Assembly (NCBI GenBank): GCA_023701205.1
Contig: JAMPXJ010000002.1
Location: forward strand, 62,001 to 126,000
Length of the DNA stretch: 64,000 nt
From: Oligoflexia bacterium
GTDB taxonomy: Bacteria > Bdellovibrionota > UBA1018
Direction: 5' to 3'
Under the pieces are notes generated by a model. It ran no database searches. It worked only from the letters and a program-made list of their open reading frames with translations, and was not told the origin of the DNA. This document shows, in pieces, positions 43,265-52,178 of the stretch. The first letter of the stretch is position 1; every line of letters starts with the position of its first letter. The position numbers and the translations under genes are program-made.

Positions 43265-45951
43265 CAGCCCACCACCGCCGTCACCTGATGAGGCGTCACG
43301 AGATAGTCGCGACACACATCCCGCACGGCGCGCGCGGTGAGGGAGTTGATTTTGCGGATCAGCGCGGCCTCATCGAGAGGAGGAATCCCATAGAGGGCCT
43401 CCAGCCCGTAATGCGAGGCGAGCGCGGAGTCGCTCTGGAGATCCATCGCGCGCCGTCCGAGGAGATATTCCTTGGCGCGCGCCATCTCGGCCGGTGTCGG
43501 TCCCTTCTCCACGAGCTTTTCGAGCACCGCGCGGATGCCGGCAATGGCCTCGTCCTTCTTCTGCGGAGCGCAGGCGATGTAGGTGCCGACATACCCCCGC
43601 TCGAGGCCTTCGAAGCTGACCGGCGCCACGGTGTAGGCCAGGCTCTTTTTCTCGCGCAGCTCGATGAAGAGCCTTCCGCTCTGACCGCCCAGGAGCGTCT
43701 GCAGCAGGCGGAGCGCGAAGCGATCCTCGGCGAAGATCCGCGTGCCGAGTCCGCCGACGAGGATATGGACCTGCTCGCGACCCAGGCTCTTCTCGACCCA
43801 GCGCGGGCCCTTGAGCGCGGGCTCGTCCGCCAAGGTGACCGGCAGCTCCACGGGCGGGCGCTCACGCCCGATCGCGGCGGCACGGGCGTCGATCTCCGCG
43901 AGCCACTGGTCAAGCATCGGGCGGCGGATCGCGCCGCTTACCGAGAGCACGAGGCGCTCGGGCCGCAGCCAGGCCTGATGGAAGCGCGCGAGCTTCGCCG
44001 AGCCGATCGCCTGGATGCTTTCGAGCGAGCCCGTCGTGAGCTTCCCGTAAGGATGCTTCTCGAAAAGCGCCTCGAGGAAAAGCTTCGAGCAAAGCTGGGA
44101 GGAATGATCCTCGATGCCGCGGATCTGATCCTCGACCACGCGACGCGAGTGATCGACCTCGGTGTCGGGGAAGCTCGCCGTGAGCAGCACCTCGCTCAAA
44201 AGCGCCGAGAGCGTGCCCCAGTCGCGCGTGAGACCGGTGAGCTGCACGCCCACGCTGTTGCGGCCCGAGAACCCCTCGAGCCCGGAGGCGTGCCCTTCGA
44301 TGATCGAGGCGATCGCGCGGGAATCCTTACCGCCCTGGCCGTCAAAGCCGCGGGTCCCTTTGTTGAAGGTGTTGGCCAGCAGGTGGCTCGCGCCCCAGTC
44401 CAGCGCCGCACTCTCCACGGGGTGCGCGAGCTCGAGCCGCAAGCCCCCCAGCACCGAGGCGTGGACACTGAAGACATGCGACTGCGGACGCTCGAAGTGG
44501 ACCACCTTGATCCCCGAAGGCAGCGTGAAGGTTTCGGCCCCGAGCCCACCCTTCGCCGCGCCTCTCGCGGTCTTTCGGGGCGTCGCGGATCTAACGAGCT
44601 CCGCGCTTCCGAGAATCCGGGCGGCCGCCGCCGCGATCTCGCCGCCTTCGAAGGTGCTCTCATTCTTGGGCACCAGCACCACGCTGCTCATCCGCTCGGG
44701 CACGAGGTACTTGGCCACGACCTCGCGGATCCGGGCCGCATCCACCAGATGCAGCTCCTCGAGATAGGCGCGGTCGAATTCCATATTGCCCAGGATGTAC
44801 TTGAGGAAGCCCAGCCTCCCGGCGAGCCCGTCGGCGGTCTGAGTGGCGTAGAGGCGCTCGCTCTCGATGTTCACGATCACGCGCGCGAGCTCCTGCTCGG
44901 TCGGGCCTTCGTCGCGCAGCCGGCGCATCTCCTTGAAAATCTCCTCCGCGGCCGCGTTCACCTTCGAAACGTCGGGCACCTCGGCCTCGAAGTAGAGCAT
45001 CCCGGGGTCCTTCGGGACGAAGAGGCTCCCCGACACCTCGGTCGCGATCGAGGTTTTGTAGAAAAGCTGCTGATAAAGACGGCCCAGCTCGCCCATGCCG
45101 AGAATCCCGGCCAGCAGATCGAGCGCCGGAATATCCGAGTGCAGCAGCTCCGGCGCGCGGAAACTGAAGCTCACCGTGGGCGTCTTCACGTCGAAGCCTT
45201 TGACGAGCACCGGCGGCGTACCCTTGCGCAGCTCGGGCTCGGCCGGACGCGGGCGCACGGTCGCGACGCGCCGGGGAATCACGCCCTGGCCGAAGCGCTT
45301 CTCGAGCGCGCGGATAATCGCCTTCTTGCGCGCTCCGGTCGCGTCCTGCACCGGCCCGACGAGCACGAGACCCATCTTCGCCGAGACGTAGTTGCGCTTG
45401 TAGAACGCCTCGAGCTGGCCGACCTTGGCGGCTTTGAGCGTCTTGGCATAGCCGATCACGGGCCGGCCGTACGGATGCTTGCGAAAGGTCTGCGTGAAAA
45501 GATTCTGGAAGAGCTGACGCCCCGGCGAATCCTCGTTCTTGCGCAGCTCCTCGAGGATCACCTCGCGCTCGCGCTCGAAGTCGTCCTTGAGAAAACGCTG
45601 CGGCTTGGCCATGAGCCCGAAGACATCGATCACCCGCTCCCAATGGTGAGCCGCGCAAGTGACGTGATAGACCGTCTGGTCGAACGAGGTGTACGCGTTG
45701 ATGTCGCCGCCCAGCGACTCGATCGCGCGCGCGGTCTGCCCCGTGGAGGCGCGCCCCGTCTCCTTGGCCGCGGCATCCTTGAAGAGCATGTGCTCGAGAA
45801 AATGCGCGAAGCCCTCCTCGCCTTTGCCCTCGTCGGCGCTTCCGGTCTTCACCCACCAGTAGGTCGCCGCGACCGGACTTTCGTAATGCTGCAGGATCAG
45901 GGGGATTCCGTTGGAAAGCGTCAGCTCTTCAGGTTGAAAATTTTTGGGCAT
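43264..45951 (-). CDS. M16-family zinc protease, two-domain (pitrilysin/insulinase type)
   Basis: An 895-residue protein made of two M16 halves. The first carries the inverted zinc motif HFLEH (His50, Glu53, His54), with a downstream Glu helix as third ligand. The second half (about 470-890) is the catalytically inactive half with RLFIELREKKSLAY, the substrate-binding R/Y block. There is no recognisable signal peptide, so it may be cytoplasmic or exported by another route. It degrades peptides in a closed chamber formed by the two halves. Followed by marC with a one-base overlap. Confidence 0.9.
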   Translation of the reverse strand: MPKNFQPEELTLSNGIPLILQHYESPVAATYWWVKTGSADEGKGEEGFAHFLEHMLFKDAAAKETGRASTGQTARAIESLGGDINAYTSFDQTVYHVTCAAHHWERVIDVFGLMAKPQRFLKDDFEREREVILEELRKNEDSPGRQLFQNLFTQTFRKHPYGRPVIGYAKTLKAAKVGQLEAFYKRNYVSAKMGLVLVGPVQDATGARKKAIIRALEKRFGQGVIPRRVATVRPRPAEPELRKGTPPVLVKGFDVKTPTVSFSFRAPELLHSDIPALDLLAGILGMGELGRLYQQLFYKTSIATEVSGSLFVPKDPGMLYFEAEVPDVSKVNAAAEEIFKEMRRLRDEGPTEQELARVIVNIESERLYATQTADGLAGRLGFLKYILGNMEFDRAYLEELHLVDAARIREVVAKYLVPERMSSVVLVPKNESTFEGGEIAAAAARILGSAELVRSATPRKTARGAAKGGLGAETFTLPSGIKVVHFERPQSHVFSVHASVLGGLRLELAHPVESAALDWGASHLLANTFNKGTRGFDGQGGKDSRAIASIIEGHASGLEGFSGRNSVGVQLTGLTRDWGTLSALLSEVLLTASFPDTEVDHSRRVVEDQIRGIEDHSSQLCSKLFLEALFEKHPYGKLTTGSLESIQAIGSAKLARFHQAWLRPERLVLSVSGAIRRPMLDQWLAEIDARAAAIGRERPPVELPVTLADEPALKGPRWVEKSLGREQVHILVGGLGTRIFAEDRFALRLLQTLLGGQSGRLFIELREKKSLAYTVAPVSFEGLERGYVGTYIACAPQKKDEAIAGIRAVLEKLVEKGPTPAEMARAKEYLLGRRAMDLQSDSALASHYGLEALYGIPPLDEAALIRKINSLTARAVRDVCRDYLVTPHQVTAVVG

Positions 45952-46043
45952 GAATCCACGCTAATAGTTCGCGTTTGTGAAATCCACCGCTATTATCGAC
46001 TGGCTGCTCCCGCGAATCCTGACCGCAACGCTCCTGCTCCTGA

Positions 46044-46457
46044 CGCGGCCGGGGAACTCCTCCGGGTCGATGCACGAGGCCGGCTCATCAAGAAGGCTGC
46101 GACTTTTTCGCATCGCATTTCCGCGCGGAAGTCCGAAACGATCGGGGCTGGTCAAGCCGCAGCGAACCCGTCACGATCACCGTACACACCCGTTCAGAAA
46201 TCGACGAGGTGATCCGCAAAGCCACCGTCACGCTTCCCTCTCCGGATACCACGAACCTCGGCACGCAGGACTATGCGAGAATGCGAGCGGAATGCGCGGA
46301 TGACAGCTGCTGTTTGACGTCGGTCGCCTACATGCAAAAAGTGAAAGCCTACCTTCTGAAGCCCGGCGAGAAGTGCCCGCCCGCCTTCGAGCAGAACCAG
46401 CTCAAATGCCTTTCGTCCTATCGTTGGTGCCAGCAGCGATCCAACCTGCCGAGATGA
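46044..46457 (+). pseudogene. probable small secreted Cys-rich protein, 5' end disrupted
   Basis: In frame with the stop at 46457, coding-like sequence extends upstream of the first GTG (46209) to a TGA at 46041: it includes CDFFASHFRAEV, WSSRSEPVTITVHTRSEID, then a Cys-containing tail (CADDSCCLTS, GEKCPP, LKCLSSYRWCQQ). A signal-peptide-like start exists in another frame (GTG 45977, WLLPRILTATLLLLT), and the third frame is protein-like between them (AAGELLRVDARGRLIKKA). The simplest reading is one exported protein broken by two small indels; the alternative is a shorter gene from 46209. The region upstream to 45952 holds nothing else. Confidence 0.4.
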
Positions 46458-46487
46458 TGAAAAAACTCATTAATCGCATCTGAATGC

Positions 46488-46516
46488 TTGCGCGGCGCAG
46501 CGAACGGGCCTAACAT
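46488..46516 (+). promoter_or_regulatory. sigma70-type promoter of the outer-membrane protein gene
   Basis: TTGCGC (46488-46493) and TAACAT (46511-46516) with a 17-bp spacer, followed by an ~80-nt leader to the gene at 46600. Confidence 0.5.
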
Positions 46517-46599
46517 CTTGGGCGAGGCAGAAAAACGTGCATGGATTTGAGCACTCCTCGCCTCCGGCGAAAAATCTCTGACAAGAGAAAGGAAAGAAA

Positions 46600-47253
46600 A
46601 TGACTTTCAAGAAGACACTGACACTGGCTCTGGCGCTGAGCGCCTTCGCGGTTGCTCCCATGGCGCATGCGGGCTTTTATCTGCAGGAAACCGTCAACCT
46701 CACGACCGGCACGTCGAATGCGGGCAGTACGACCTCCGCGGACCTCTTGGACACGAAGACGACTGACATCAACCTGCGTGGCACGGCGGGCTTCACGCTG
46801 GGCGGCAGATTCCTGATCGGCGGTACTGCGAATATCGCGCTGGGCTCCGGCAAGGTTGAAGGCATCTCCACCGTCGTCGAGGCGAATACCAATGGCTCCG
46901 ATTTCGGTCCCGCGGTCGGCTTCGTGCAGGGCGGCTTTCACCTCATCGGCTCTTATCTCTTCCTGGGTTCCTACACTTCCAAGAGCAAAGTCACGGTGCT
47001 AGGAACGGCCACGACCGACGAAGAGACGAAATACACCAAGCCCGCGGGCTTCCAGATCGATATGGGCTATGCCTTCCAGCTTTCTCCCGCGCTTCGGATC
47101 GGTCCCTCGCTCGTTTACCGCAGCGTCAAGTACTCGAAGCAGTCTTTCACCAACAACCTCGACGCGACCGAGAACACCTCGGACGTCGACCTGCTCACCA
47201 AAGCCAAGGACAGCGGCCTGACCGCGGCGATCACGGTCGCGCTCGCGTTCTGA
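46600..47253 (+). CDS. outer-membrane beta-barrel protein (OmpX/OmpW-size)
   Basis: A 217-residue protein with a strong ribosome site (GAAAGGAAAGAAA) and signal peptide TLALALSAFAVAPMAHA (cleavage near 24). The mature part shows alternating amphipathic strands (about eight), such as GFYLQETVNLTT, FQIDMGYAFQL and LRIGPSLVYRSV. It ends VALAF, with the terminal Phe recognised by the BAM machinery. It has its own promoter and a strong terminator, so it is a single-gene unit and probably well expressed. Function beyond being a small barrel cannot be inferred. Confidence 0.8.
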   Translation: MTFKKTLTLALALSAFAVAPMAHAGFYLQETVNLTTGTSNAGSTTSADLLDTKTTDINLRGTAGFTLGGRFLIGGTANIALGSGKVEGISTVVEANTNGSDFGPAVGFVQGGFHLIGSYLFLGSYTSKSKVTVLGTATTDEETKYTKPAGFQIDMGYAFQLSPALRIGPSLVYRSVKYSKQSFTNNLDATENTSDVDLLTKAKDSGLTAAITVALAF

Positions 47254-47294
47254 TTCCAACTGCGTCCGGCCCGAAGCCGGAACACTCTGAACGG

Positions 47295-47331
47295 AACGGG
47301 CCAGGCGCCCCAAAGCGCCTGGCCCGTTTTT
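47295..47331 (+). terminator. rho-independent terminator of the barrel-protein gene
   Basis: A 14-bp GC-rich stem (AACGGGCCAGGCGC and its complement ending in GGCCCGTT) with a 6-base loop, followed by TTTTT. It lies about 40 bp after the stop at 47253. The opposite strand lacks a comparable T-run. Confidence 0.9.
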
Positions 47332-47357
47332 ATCTCTCGCTGTGTTCCGTCTCGATC

Positions 47358-48257
47358 TCAGCGCTTCGCGCCGGTCGACTTGTCCAGAAGCTCCAGCACC
47401 TCGGCGATCTTCGTCACGTCCTCGCCGCGGCATTCGTCGCTCGCACAGATATTCGACTTGCGGCATTTCTTCTTCGTGTCATAGACGAAATCCGTCTCGC
47501 CGCGGACCAGGATCCCCTCGACGAGCCCGGTTTCGGCGTTGAAAACCGCGCTTCCCGAATTGCCGCCGTAGGTATCCAGATTCGCCACGAAATAACCCGG
47601 CTTCGTCTCGTCTCGAACGGTGGCGCCATCGGCCACTTTCGCAGGAAGGCCAGACGGATGGCCGATCACCACCAGCGAAGCTCCGCGCTCGACGGCGCCG
47701 CCGCGGTTCAAAGCCAGGGGCTGATGACCCGTCACCGGGCGCGTCAGACGCACTAATGCCCAGTCCGCTCCATCGTTGACCTGGCGGCGCCCCAGCAGCT
47801 CGGCGCACTCATACACGTCGTCCGCGCGAACGGTTCCCTCGAAACCTTCGGCGCGCTCCAGCGCAAAACCGAACACGAAGCGCGTCCGCCGGCAGCCGCC
47901 CTGGCTTTCGATGCAATGACCCGCGGTCATGACGATGTCGGGCGCCACGAGGGATCCGGAGCAGAAAGCTCCCGCCGGTTGGTCATAAAACGGCTCGTTT
48001 TTGCACAGCCCATTGGCCGTCCCGTATTTACTGCCTGCCAGCGTCGCGATGCCTCGCTGCGGGTCGATCGTCACCCGGTTATCGTCGAAGAGCGCCACGG
48101 TGGAATCCGCGAGTGCGCGAACCGCGGCCTGCTCCACCTGATAAAGGTCCCTGCGATTATCCTCGCCGTAAATGACCGATGGCTTGGCCTGGCTGGCCAA
48201 CCCGGCGGCGGGAATCAATACGAAAAGGAACACCAACAAACCGCGTGATGAAACCAT
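47358..48257 (-). CDS. secreted trypsin-like (S1) serine protease
   Basis: A 299-residue protein with signal peptide GLLVFLFVLIPAAGLASQA. The catalytic triad is complete: His114 in VMTAGHC, Asp165 in GADWALVRL, Ser234 in GGNSGSAVF. Cys pairs (FCSGSL with GHC; GGCRRT; YECAE; KKCRKSNICASDECRG) suggest disulfides. Residues 25-75 may be a propeptide or N-terminal extension. The site GGAGGG precedes the ATG at 48257. It is a periplasmic or secreted endopeptidase, divergent from hemW. Confidence 0.9.
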   Translation of the reverse strand: MVSSRGLLVFLFVLIPAAGLASQAKPSVIYGEDNRRDLYQVEQAAVRALADSTVALFDDNRVTIDPQRGIATLAGSKYGTANGLCKNEPFYDQPAGAFCSGSLVAPDIVMTAGHCIESQGGCRRTRFVFGFALERAEGFEGTVRADDVYECAELLGRRQVNDGADWALVRLTRPVTGHQPLALNRGGAVERGASLVVIGHPSGLPAKVADGATVRDETKPGYFVANLDTYGGNSGSAVFNAETGLVEGILVRGETDFVYDTKKKCRKSNICASDECRGEDVTKIAEVLELLDKSTGAKR

Positions 48258-48298
48258 CTGGATCCCTCCATGGATCTTCGTTTTTTGGTAATCTTCCC

Positions 48299-48304
48299 AT
48301 TATA
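48299..48304 (-). promoter_or_regulatory. -10 box (TATAAT) for the serine protease gene
   Basis: A perfect TATAAT on the minus strand, giving a ~33-nt leader. No convincing -35 at the right spacing, so the promoter may depend on an activator. Confidence 0.4.
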
Positions 48305-48357
48305 AGCCGGATGTCAGGATTTCCCATCCGCACCGTGTCAGGGTCCGTCAGGGTCCA

Positions 48358-48386
48358 TTGACCCCGCCTTCTCATTGGTCTATCCA
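48358..48386 (+). promoter_or_regulatory. sigma70-type promoter for hemW
   Basis: TTGACC (48358-48363), 17-bp spacer, TATCCA (48381-48386). The predicted transcript start is within a few bases of the ATG at 48395, so the message would be leaderless or nearly so. Confidence 0.45.
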
Positions 48387-48394
48387 GGGTAACG

Positions 48395-49501
48395 ATGAAA
48401 TCGCTTTATGTTCATTTCCCATTCTGTGAGGCCAAGTGCCATTACTGCGATTTCTATTCGCTGGGTCGCGATCGGGTGCGTCCGGAGGATGACGCAGCCT
48501 TCATCGCGGCGCTGGGCGACGAAATCCGCTTAGCGGGAGCCAGGCTCGCTCCCGAGCTGGACACGATTTTTTTCGGCGGAGGAACCCCGAGCATGACCCC
48601 GCCCGACGAGATGGTTCGGGCGCTGGAACCGCTCTGGCGCTTCACGCGCGTGACTCCCGCCACGGAATGGACGATGGAAGCCAATCCCTCCTCGATCTCG
48701 CTCTCTTCCTTGAAGGGCTATCGCGCCCTCGGCGTCAACCGCGTGAGCATGGGCGTGCAGGCGCTCCGACCGGAGCTGCTCTCCTCGCTGGGCCGGGTGC
48801 ACTCGCGCGAAGCCGCGCTTCGGGCTCTGGGAGAGCTTTTCGAGGCGGGCTTCGATAACGTATCGGTCGATCTGCTTTGCGGGGTGCCGGAGCAATCTCT
48901 CAAGGACCTCGACGAGGCGATCGCGCTCTTGACCTCTTTTCCGATCACGCATCTGAGCTGCTATCTGCTGACTCTTCCTCCGCATCACCCCATGCACAAG
49001 CTCCTGCCGGATGAGGAGACTCAGCTTGAGCACCTGCTGCACATCGACCAGGCCCTCCGGAAGAGCGGGTTTGAGCACTATGAGATCTCGAACTTCGCCA
49101 AGCCCGGAAAGCGCGCGCGTCACAATCTGAATTACTGGACCGGAAAGTCTTATCTGGGGCTTGGCCCCTCGGCGCATTCCTACGATCAGCAGGCCGGGGT
49201 GCGCTGGAAGAACGTTTCCTCCCTCAGAAAATATGCCGCTCTCCTGAAAGAAAGCTCCTCCCCCGCCGAGCAGGTCGAGAAACTCACCTCGGAGCAGCGG
49301 GAAATTGAACGGTGGCTGCTGGCCCTCCGTCTGGAGGAGGGCTTCCCGCGCGAATGGCTGGACACTCCTGCGCGTAGCGCAAAAGCCGAGCTCCTGCAGA
49401 AACAGGGGCTTATGGAGCCACATCCTCGAATTTCCGAACGGCTGCGCCTGACCAGCCGAGGCTTCGCGCTCTCGGATCAGGTGCTCGCGTCCTTAATATA
49501 A
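48395..49501 (+). CDS. hemW: radical-SAM heme chaperone HemW
   Basis: A 368-residue protein. The radical-SAM cluster ligands are Cys11, Cys15 and Cys18 in FPFCEAKCHYCDFYS. It follows with FFGGGTPS, EANPSS and GVNRVSMGVQ, the HemN/HemW core. It is shorter than true HemN and lacks the additional N-terminal region of that enzyme, so HemW (heme insertion into proteins) is the better name. C-terminal HemN-like winged domain at about 280-365. It is transcribed toward the grpE operon, with the two separated by ~57 bp containing a promoter. Confidence 0.88.
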   Translation: MKSLYVHFPFCEAKCHYCDFYSLGRDRVRPEDDAAFIAALGDEIRLAGARLAPELDTIFFGGGTPSMTPPDEMVRALEPLWRFTRVTPATEWTMEANPSSISLSSLKGYRALGVNRVSMGVQALRPELLSSLGRVHSREAALRALGELFEAGFDNVSVDLLCGVPEQSLKDLDEAIALLTSFPITHLSCYLLTLPPHHPMHKLLPDEETQLEHLLHIDQALRKSGFEHYEISNFAKPGKRARHNLNYWTGKSYLGLGPSAHSYDQQAGVRWKNVSSLRKYAALLKESSSPAEQVEKLTSEQREIERWLLALRLEEGFPREWLDTPARSAKAELLQKQGLMEPHPRISERLRLTSRGFALSDQVLASLI

Positions 49502-49523
49502 CAGGATAAAATCGAGACCTGAA

Positions 49524-49551
49524 TTGACTCGGGCCCGGGTGTACCCATATT
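49524..49551 (+). promoter_or_regulatory. promoter of the grpE-dnaK-dnaJ operon, heat-shock-like
   Basis: TTGACT (49524-49529) is followed after 14 bp by CCCATATT (49544-49551). The downstream box resembles the sigma32 -10 (CCCCATNT) and the spacing suits sigma32; as a sigma70 promoter it is TTGACT-16-CATATT. The transcript would start at or beside the grpE ATG (49559). No CIRCE element is present. Confidence 0.45.
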
Positions 49552-49558
49552 GCAAGTT

Positions 49559-50101
49559 ATGGAAACTACCCAAGCGTCCAAGCAACCTGAGTCCTCCGAG
49601 ACTCCCGAGCCAAATCAATCGGTTCCCCTTGATATCGCTGCTCTTCAAAAGCGGGTCGAGGAGCTCGAAGGCCAGGTCAAAGAAAAAGAAGCGAAATACC
49701 TCTATCTTTACGCTGAGTTCGAGAATTTCAAAAAGCGTTCGATCAAAGAGCGCTCAGATCTGCTCAAGTTCGGCTGGGAGAATGTCGCGCGCGAGCTGCT
49801 TCAGGTCGTCGATAACCTCGAGCGGGCGCTAGCTCATGTTCCGCCCTCCACCGACAAGTCCCTCATGGAAGGACTTCAGATGGTGCTCAATCAGTTCCGC
49901 AACGCTTTGAGCCAACAAGGGGTGCAGCGCATTGAGGACGTAGGAAAACCCTTTGATCCCAACCTGCACGAGGCCCTGGCACAAGAGCCTTCCGAGCTGC
50001 CGGAGGGCCAGATTACCCAGGTGCATTCAAGGGGCTATACCCTGCATGGCCGGCTCCTGCGGGCTGCCCGGGTGGTCGTCAGCTCGGGGGCGAAAAAATA
50101 G
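49559..50101 (+). CDS. grpE: nucleotide exchange factor GrpE
   Basis: A 180-residue protein from ATG 49559; the upstream in-frame TTG is within the promoter. A charged N-terminus precedes a long coiled coil (IAALQKRVEELEGQVKEKEAKYL), then the four-helix/beta-wing head with AEFENFKKRSIKE, LLQVVDNLERAL, and a C-terminal FDPNLHEAL and LRAARVVVS. It drives ADP release from DnaK. There is no ribosome site before the ATG, consistent with a leaderless message. First gene of grpE-dnaK-dnaJ-lipoprotein. Confidence 0.94.
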   Translation: METTQASKQPESSETPEPNQSVPLDIAALQKRVEELEGQVKEKEAKYLYLYAEFENFKKRSIKERSDLLKFGWENVARELLQVVDNLERALAHVPPSTDKSLMEGLQMVLNQFRNALSQQGVQRIEDVGKPFDPNLHEALAQEPSELPEGQITQVHSRGYTLHGRLLRAARVVVSSGAKK

Positions 50102-50161
50102 CGGCCTGAAGTGACAAAACGAATTCCGTCATCATTTTTCTGAAAAGCGAGGAAGTTTCAT

Positions 50162-52093
50162 ATGGGCAAAATCATCGGTATCGATCTTGGAACCACCAAC
50201 TCCTGCGTCGCGGTCCTTGAAGGCGGCGAGCCGAAGGTCATTCCCAACGCCGAGGGGGCCAACACGACTCCCTCCATCACGGGATTTGCCGCGTCGGGCG
50301 AAAAGCTCGTGGGCCAGACCGCGAAGCGCCAGGCCATCACGAATCCGGACAAGACGGTTTTCGAGGCCAAGCGTCTCATCGGCCGCAAATTCACCTCGCG
50401 CGAAGTGCAGGAGTTCACCAAGGTTGCGCCCTTCAAGATCATTGAAGCGAAGAACGGGGACGCCTGGGTGAAGGTCGGCGACCGCGAGTACTCTCCGCAG
50501 GAGATCTCGGCGCTCGTGCTCCAGAAGATGAAGAAGACCGCCGAAGACTACCTCGGCGAACCGGTCACCGAGGCGGTCATCACCGTTCCGGCGTATTTCA
50601 ACGACGCCCAGCGCCAGGCGACGAAGGATGCCGGCCGCATCGCGGGCCTCGACGTCAAGCGCATCATCAACGAGCCGACCTCGGCCGCGCTCGCCTACGG
50701 CCTGGACAAGAAGGGCAAGGATGAGATCGTGGCGGTGTTCGATCTCGGAGGCGGCACCTTCGATATCTCAATCCTCGAGCTCGGCGACGGCGTCTTCGAG
50801 GTGAAGGCCACCAATGGCGACACCTTCCTGGGCGGCGGCAACTTCGACCAGCGGATCATCGACTGGCTCGCCGACGAGTTCAAGAAGGAGAGCACGATCG
50901 ACCTCCGCAAGGACAAGATGGCGCTTCAGCGGCTGAAAGAGGCCGCCGAGAAAGCCAAGCACGAGCTCTCGAGCACCATGGAGACGGAAATCAATCTTCC
51001 GTTCATCACGGCTGATGCCTCCGGACCCAAGCACCTCAACATGAAGCTCACCCGGGCCAAGCTCGAGGCACTGGTCGCGGATCTCATCGAGAAGATGGTC
51101 GGACCCTGCGAGACCTGCATCAAGGACGCGGGCATCCAGAAGAGCCAGATCAACGAGGTGATCCTGGTCGGCGGCATGACCCGCATGCCGCGCGTGCAGC
51201 AGAAGGTGAAGGAGATTTTCGGCAAGGAGCCCCACAAGGGCGTGAACCCGGACGAGGTGGTTGCCGTCGGCGCCGCGATCCAGGGCGGCGTCCTCAAGGG
51301 CGACGTCAAGGACGTCCTCCTGCTCGACGTGACCCCTCTTTCGCTCGGGATCGAGACCTTGGGCGGCGTATTCACGAAGCTCATCGAGAAAAACACGACC
51401 ATTCCCACGAAGAAGTCGCAGGTTTTCTCGACCGCGGCCGATAACCAGAACGCCGTGACCATCCACGTGCTTCAGGGCGAGCGCGAGTTCGCCGAGTACA
51501 ACAAGTCGCTCGGGCGCTTCGATCTCGTCGGAATTCCGCCCGCGCCGCGGGGCGTGCCCCAGGTGGAGGTGACCTTCGACATCGACGCCAACGGCATCGT
51601 TCACGTCGGCGCCAAGGACCTGGGCACGGGCAAGGAGCAGTCGATCCGCATCACCGCCTCGAGCGGCCTTTCGGAGGACGAGATCAAGCGCATGCAGAAG
51701 GAAGCCGAGGCGCACCGCGCCGAGGACGAGAGCCGCAAGCAGCTCGTCAACGCCCGGAACACCCTGGATGGCCTGATCTACACGATCGAGAAGACGCTCA
51801 AGGAAAACGGCGAGAAGATCGAGGCCGGCATGAAGAAGTCGGTCGAGGACGCGCTTGTCGAAGCCCGCAAGCACCTCGACAGCAAGGATCTCACCGAGCT
51901 CCAGAAGGCCACGGAGCAGCTCACGGCCGCCTCGAACAAGATGGCTGAGATGATGTACAAAAATGCCGGCGCCGGCCCCCAGGCGGGAGCGGGACCGACG
52001 GGCGGGCCTTCGAACGGCCACGGCGAAGGCGACAAAGAGGCGAAGGACGGCAAGAAGGACGATGTCATTGATGCCGACTTCAAAGAAGTCTAA
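50162..52093 (+). CDS. dnaK: chaperone DnaK (Hsp70)
   Basis: A 643-residue protein, full length. Nucleotide-binding domain: [13 protein letters not shown] at the start, [14 protein letters not shown] in the middle, and [13 protein letters not shown] later, the three Hsp70 signatures. The linker [19 protein letters not shown] leads to the substrate domain and lid. The C-terminal tail is Gly/Ala-rich, ending [10 protein letters not shown], the charged motif common in bacterial DnaK. The ATG follows GAGGAAG. ATP-driven folding and disaggregation with GrpE and DnaJ encoded either side. Confidence 0.98.
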   Translation: MGKIIGIDLGTTNSCVAVLEGGEPKVIPNAEGANTTPSITGFAASGEKLVGQTAKRQAITNPDKTVFEAKRLIGRKFTSREVQEFTKVAPFKIIEAKNGDAWVKVGDREYSPQEISALVLQKMKKTAEDYLGEPVTEAVITVPAYFNDAQRQATKDAGRIAGLDVKRIINEPTSAALAYGLDKKGKDEIVAVFDLGGGTFDISILELGDGVFEVKATNGDTFLGGGNFDQRIIDWLADEFKKESTIDLRKDKMALQRLKEAAEKAKHELSSTMETEINLPFITADASGPKHLNMKLTRAKLEALVADLIEKMVGPCETCIKDAGIQKSQINEVILVGGMTRMPRVQQKVKEIFGKEPHKGVNPDEVVAVGAAIQGGVLKGDVKDVLLLDVTPLSLGIETLGGVFTKLIEKNTTIPTKKSQVFSTAADNQNAVTIHVLQGEREFAEYNKSLGRFDLVGIPPAPRGVPQVEVTFDIDANGIVHVGAKDLGTGKEQSIRITASSGLSEDEIKRMQKEAEAHRAEDESRKQLVNARNTLDGLIYTIEKTLKENGEKIEAGMKKSVEDALVEARKHLDSKDLTELQKATEQLTAASNKMAEMMYKNAGAGPQAGAGPTGGPSNGHGEGDKEAKDGKKDDVIDADFKEV

Positions 52094-52178
52094 ACTGAAC
52101 GCTATCGTCGGCGACGGGGGCCCTGCGCGGTTGGCGCACGGCCCGACCGCGCTCGGCGCCGAAGGCGTTTAATAAACC

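Noticed and set aside
43288..46212. 974-codon open frame antisense to the M16 protease gene
   Set aside because: It is the GC-rich shadow of the protease frame. It has no ribosome site and Arg/His-rich junk composition. The same applies to long antisense frames at 4868-7492 and 13350-15860.
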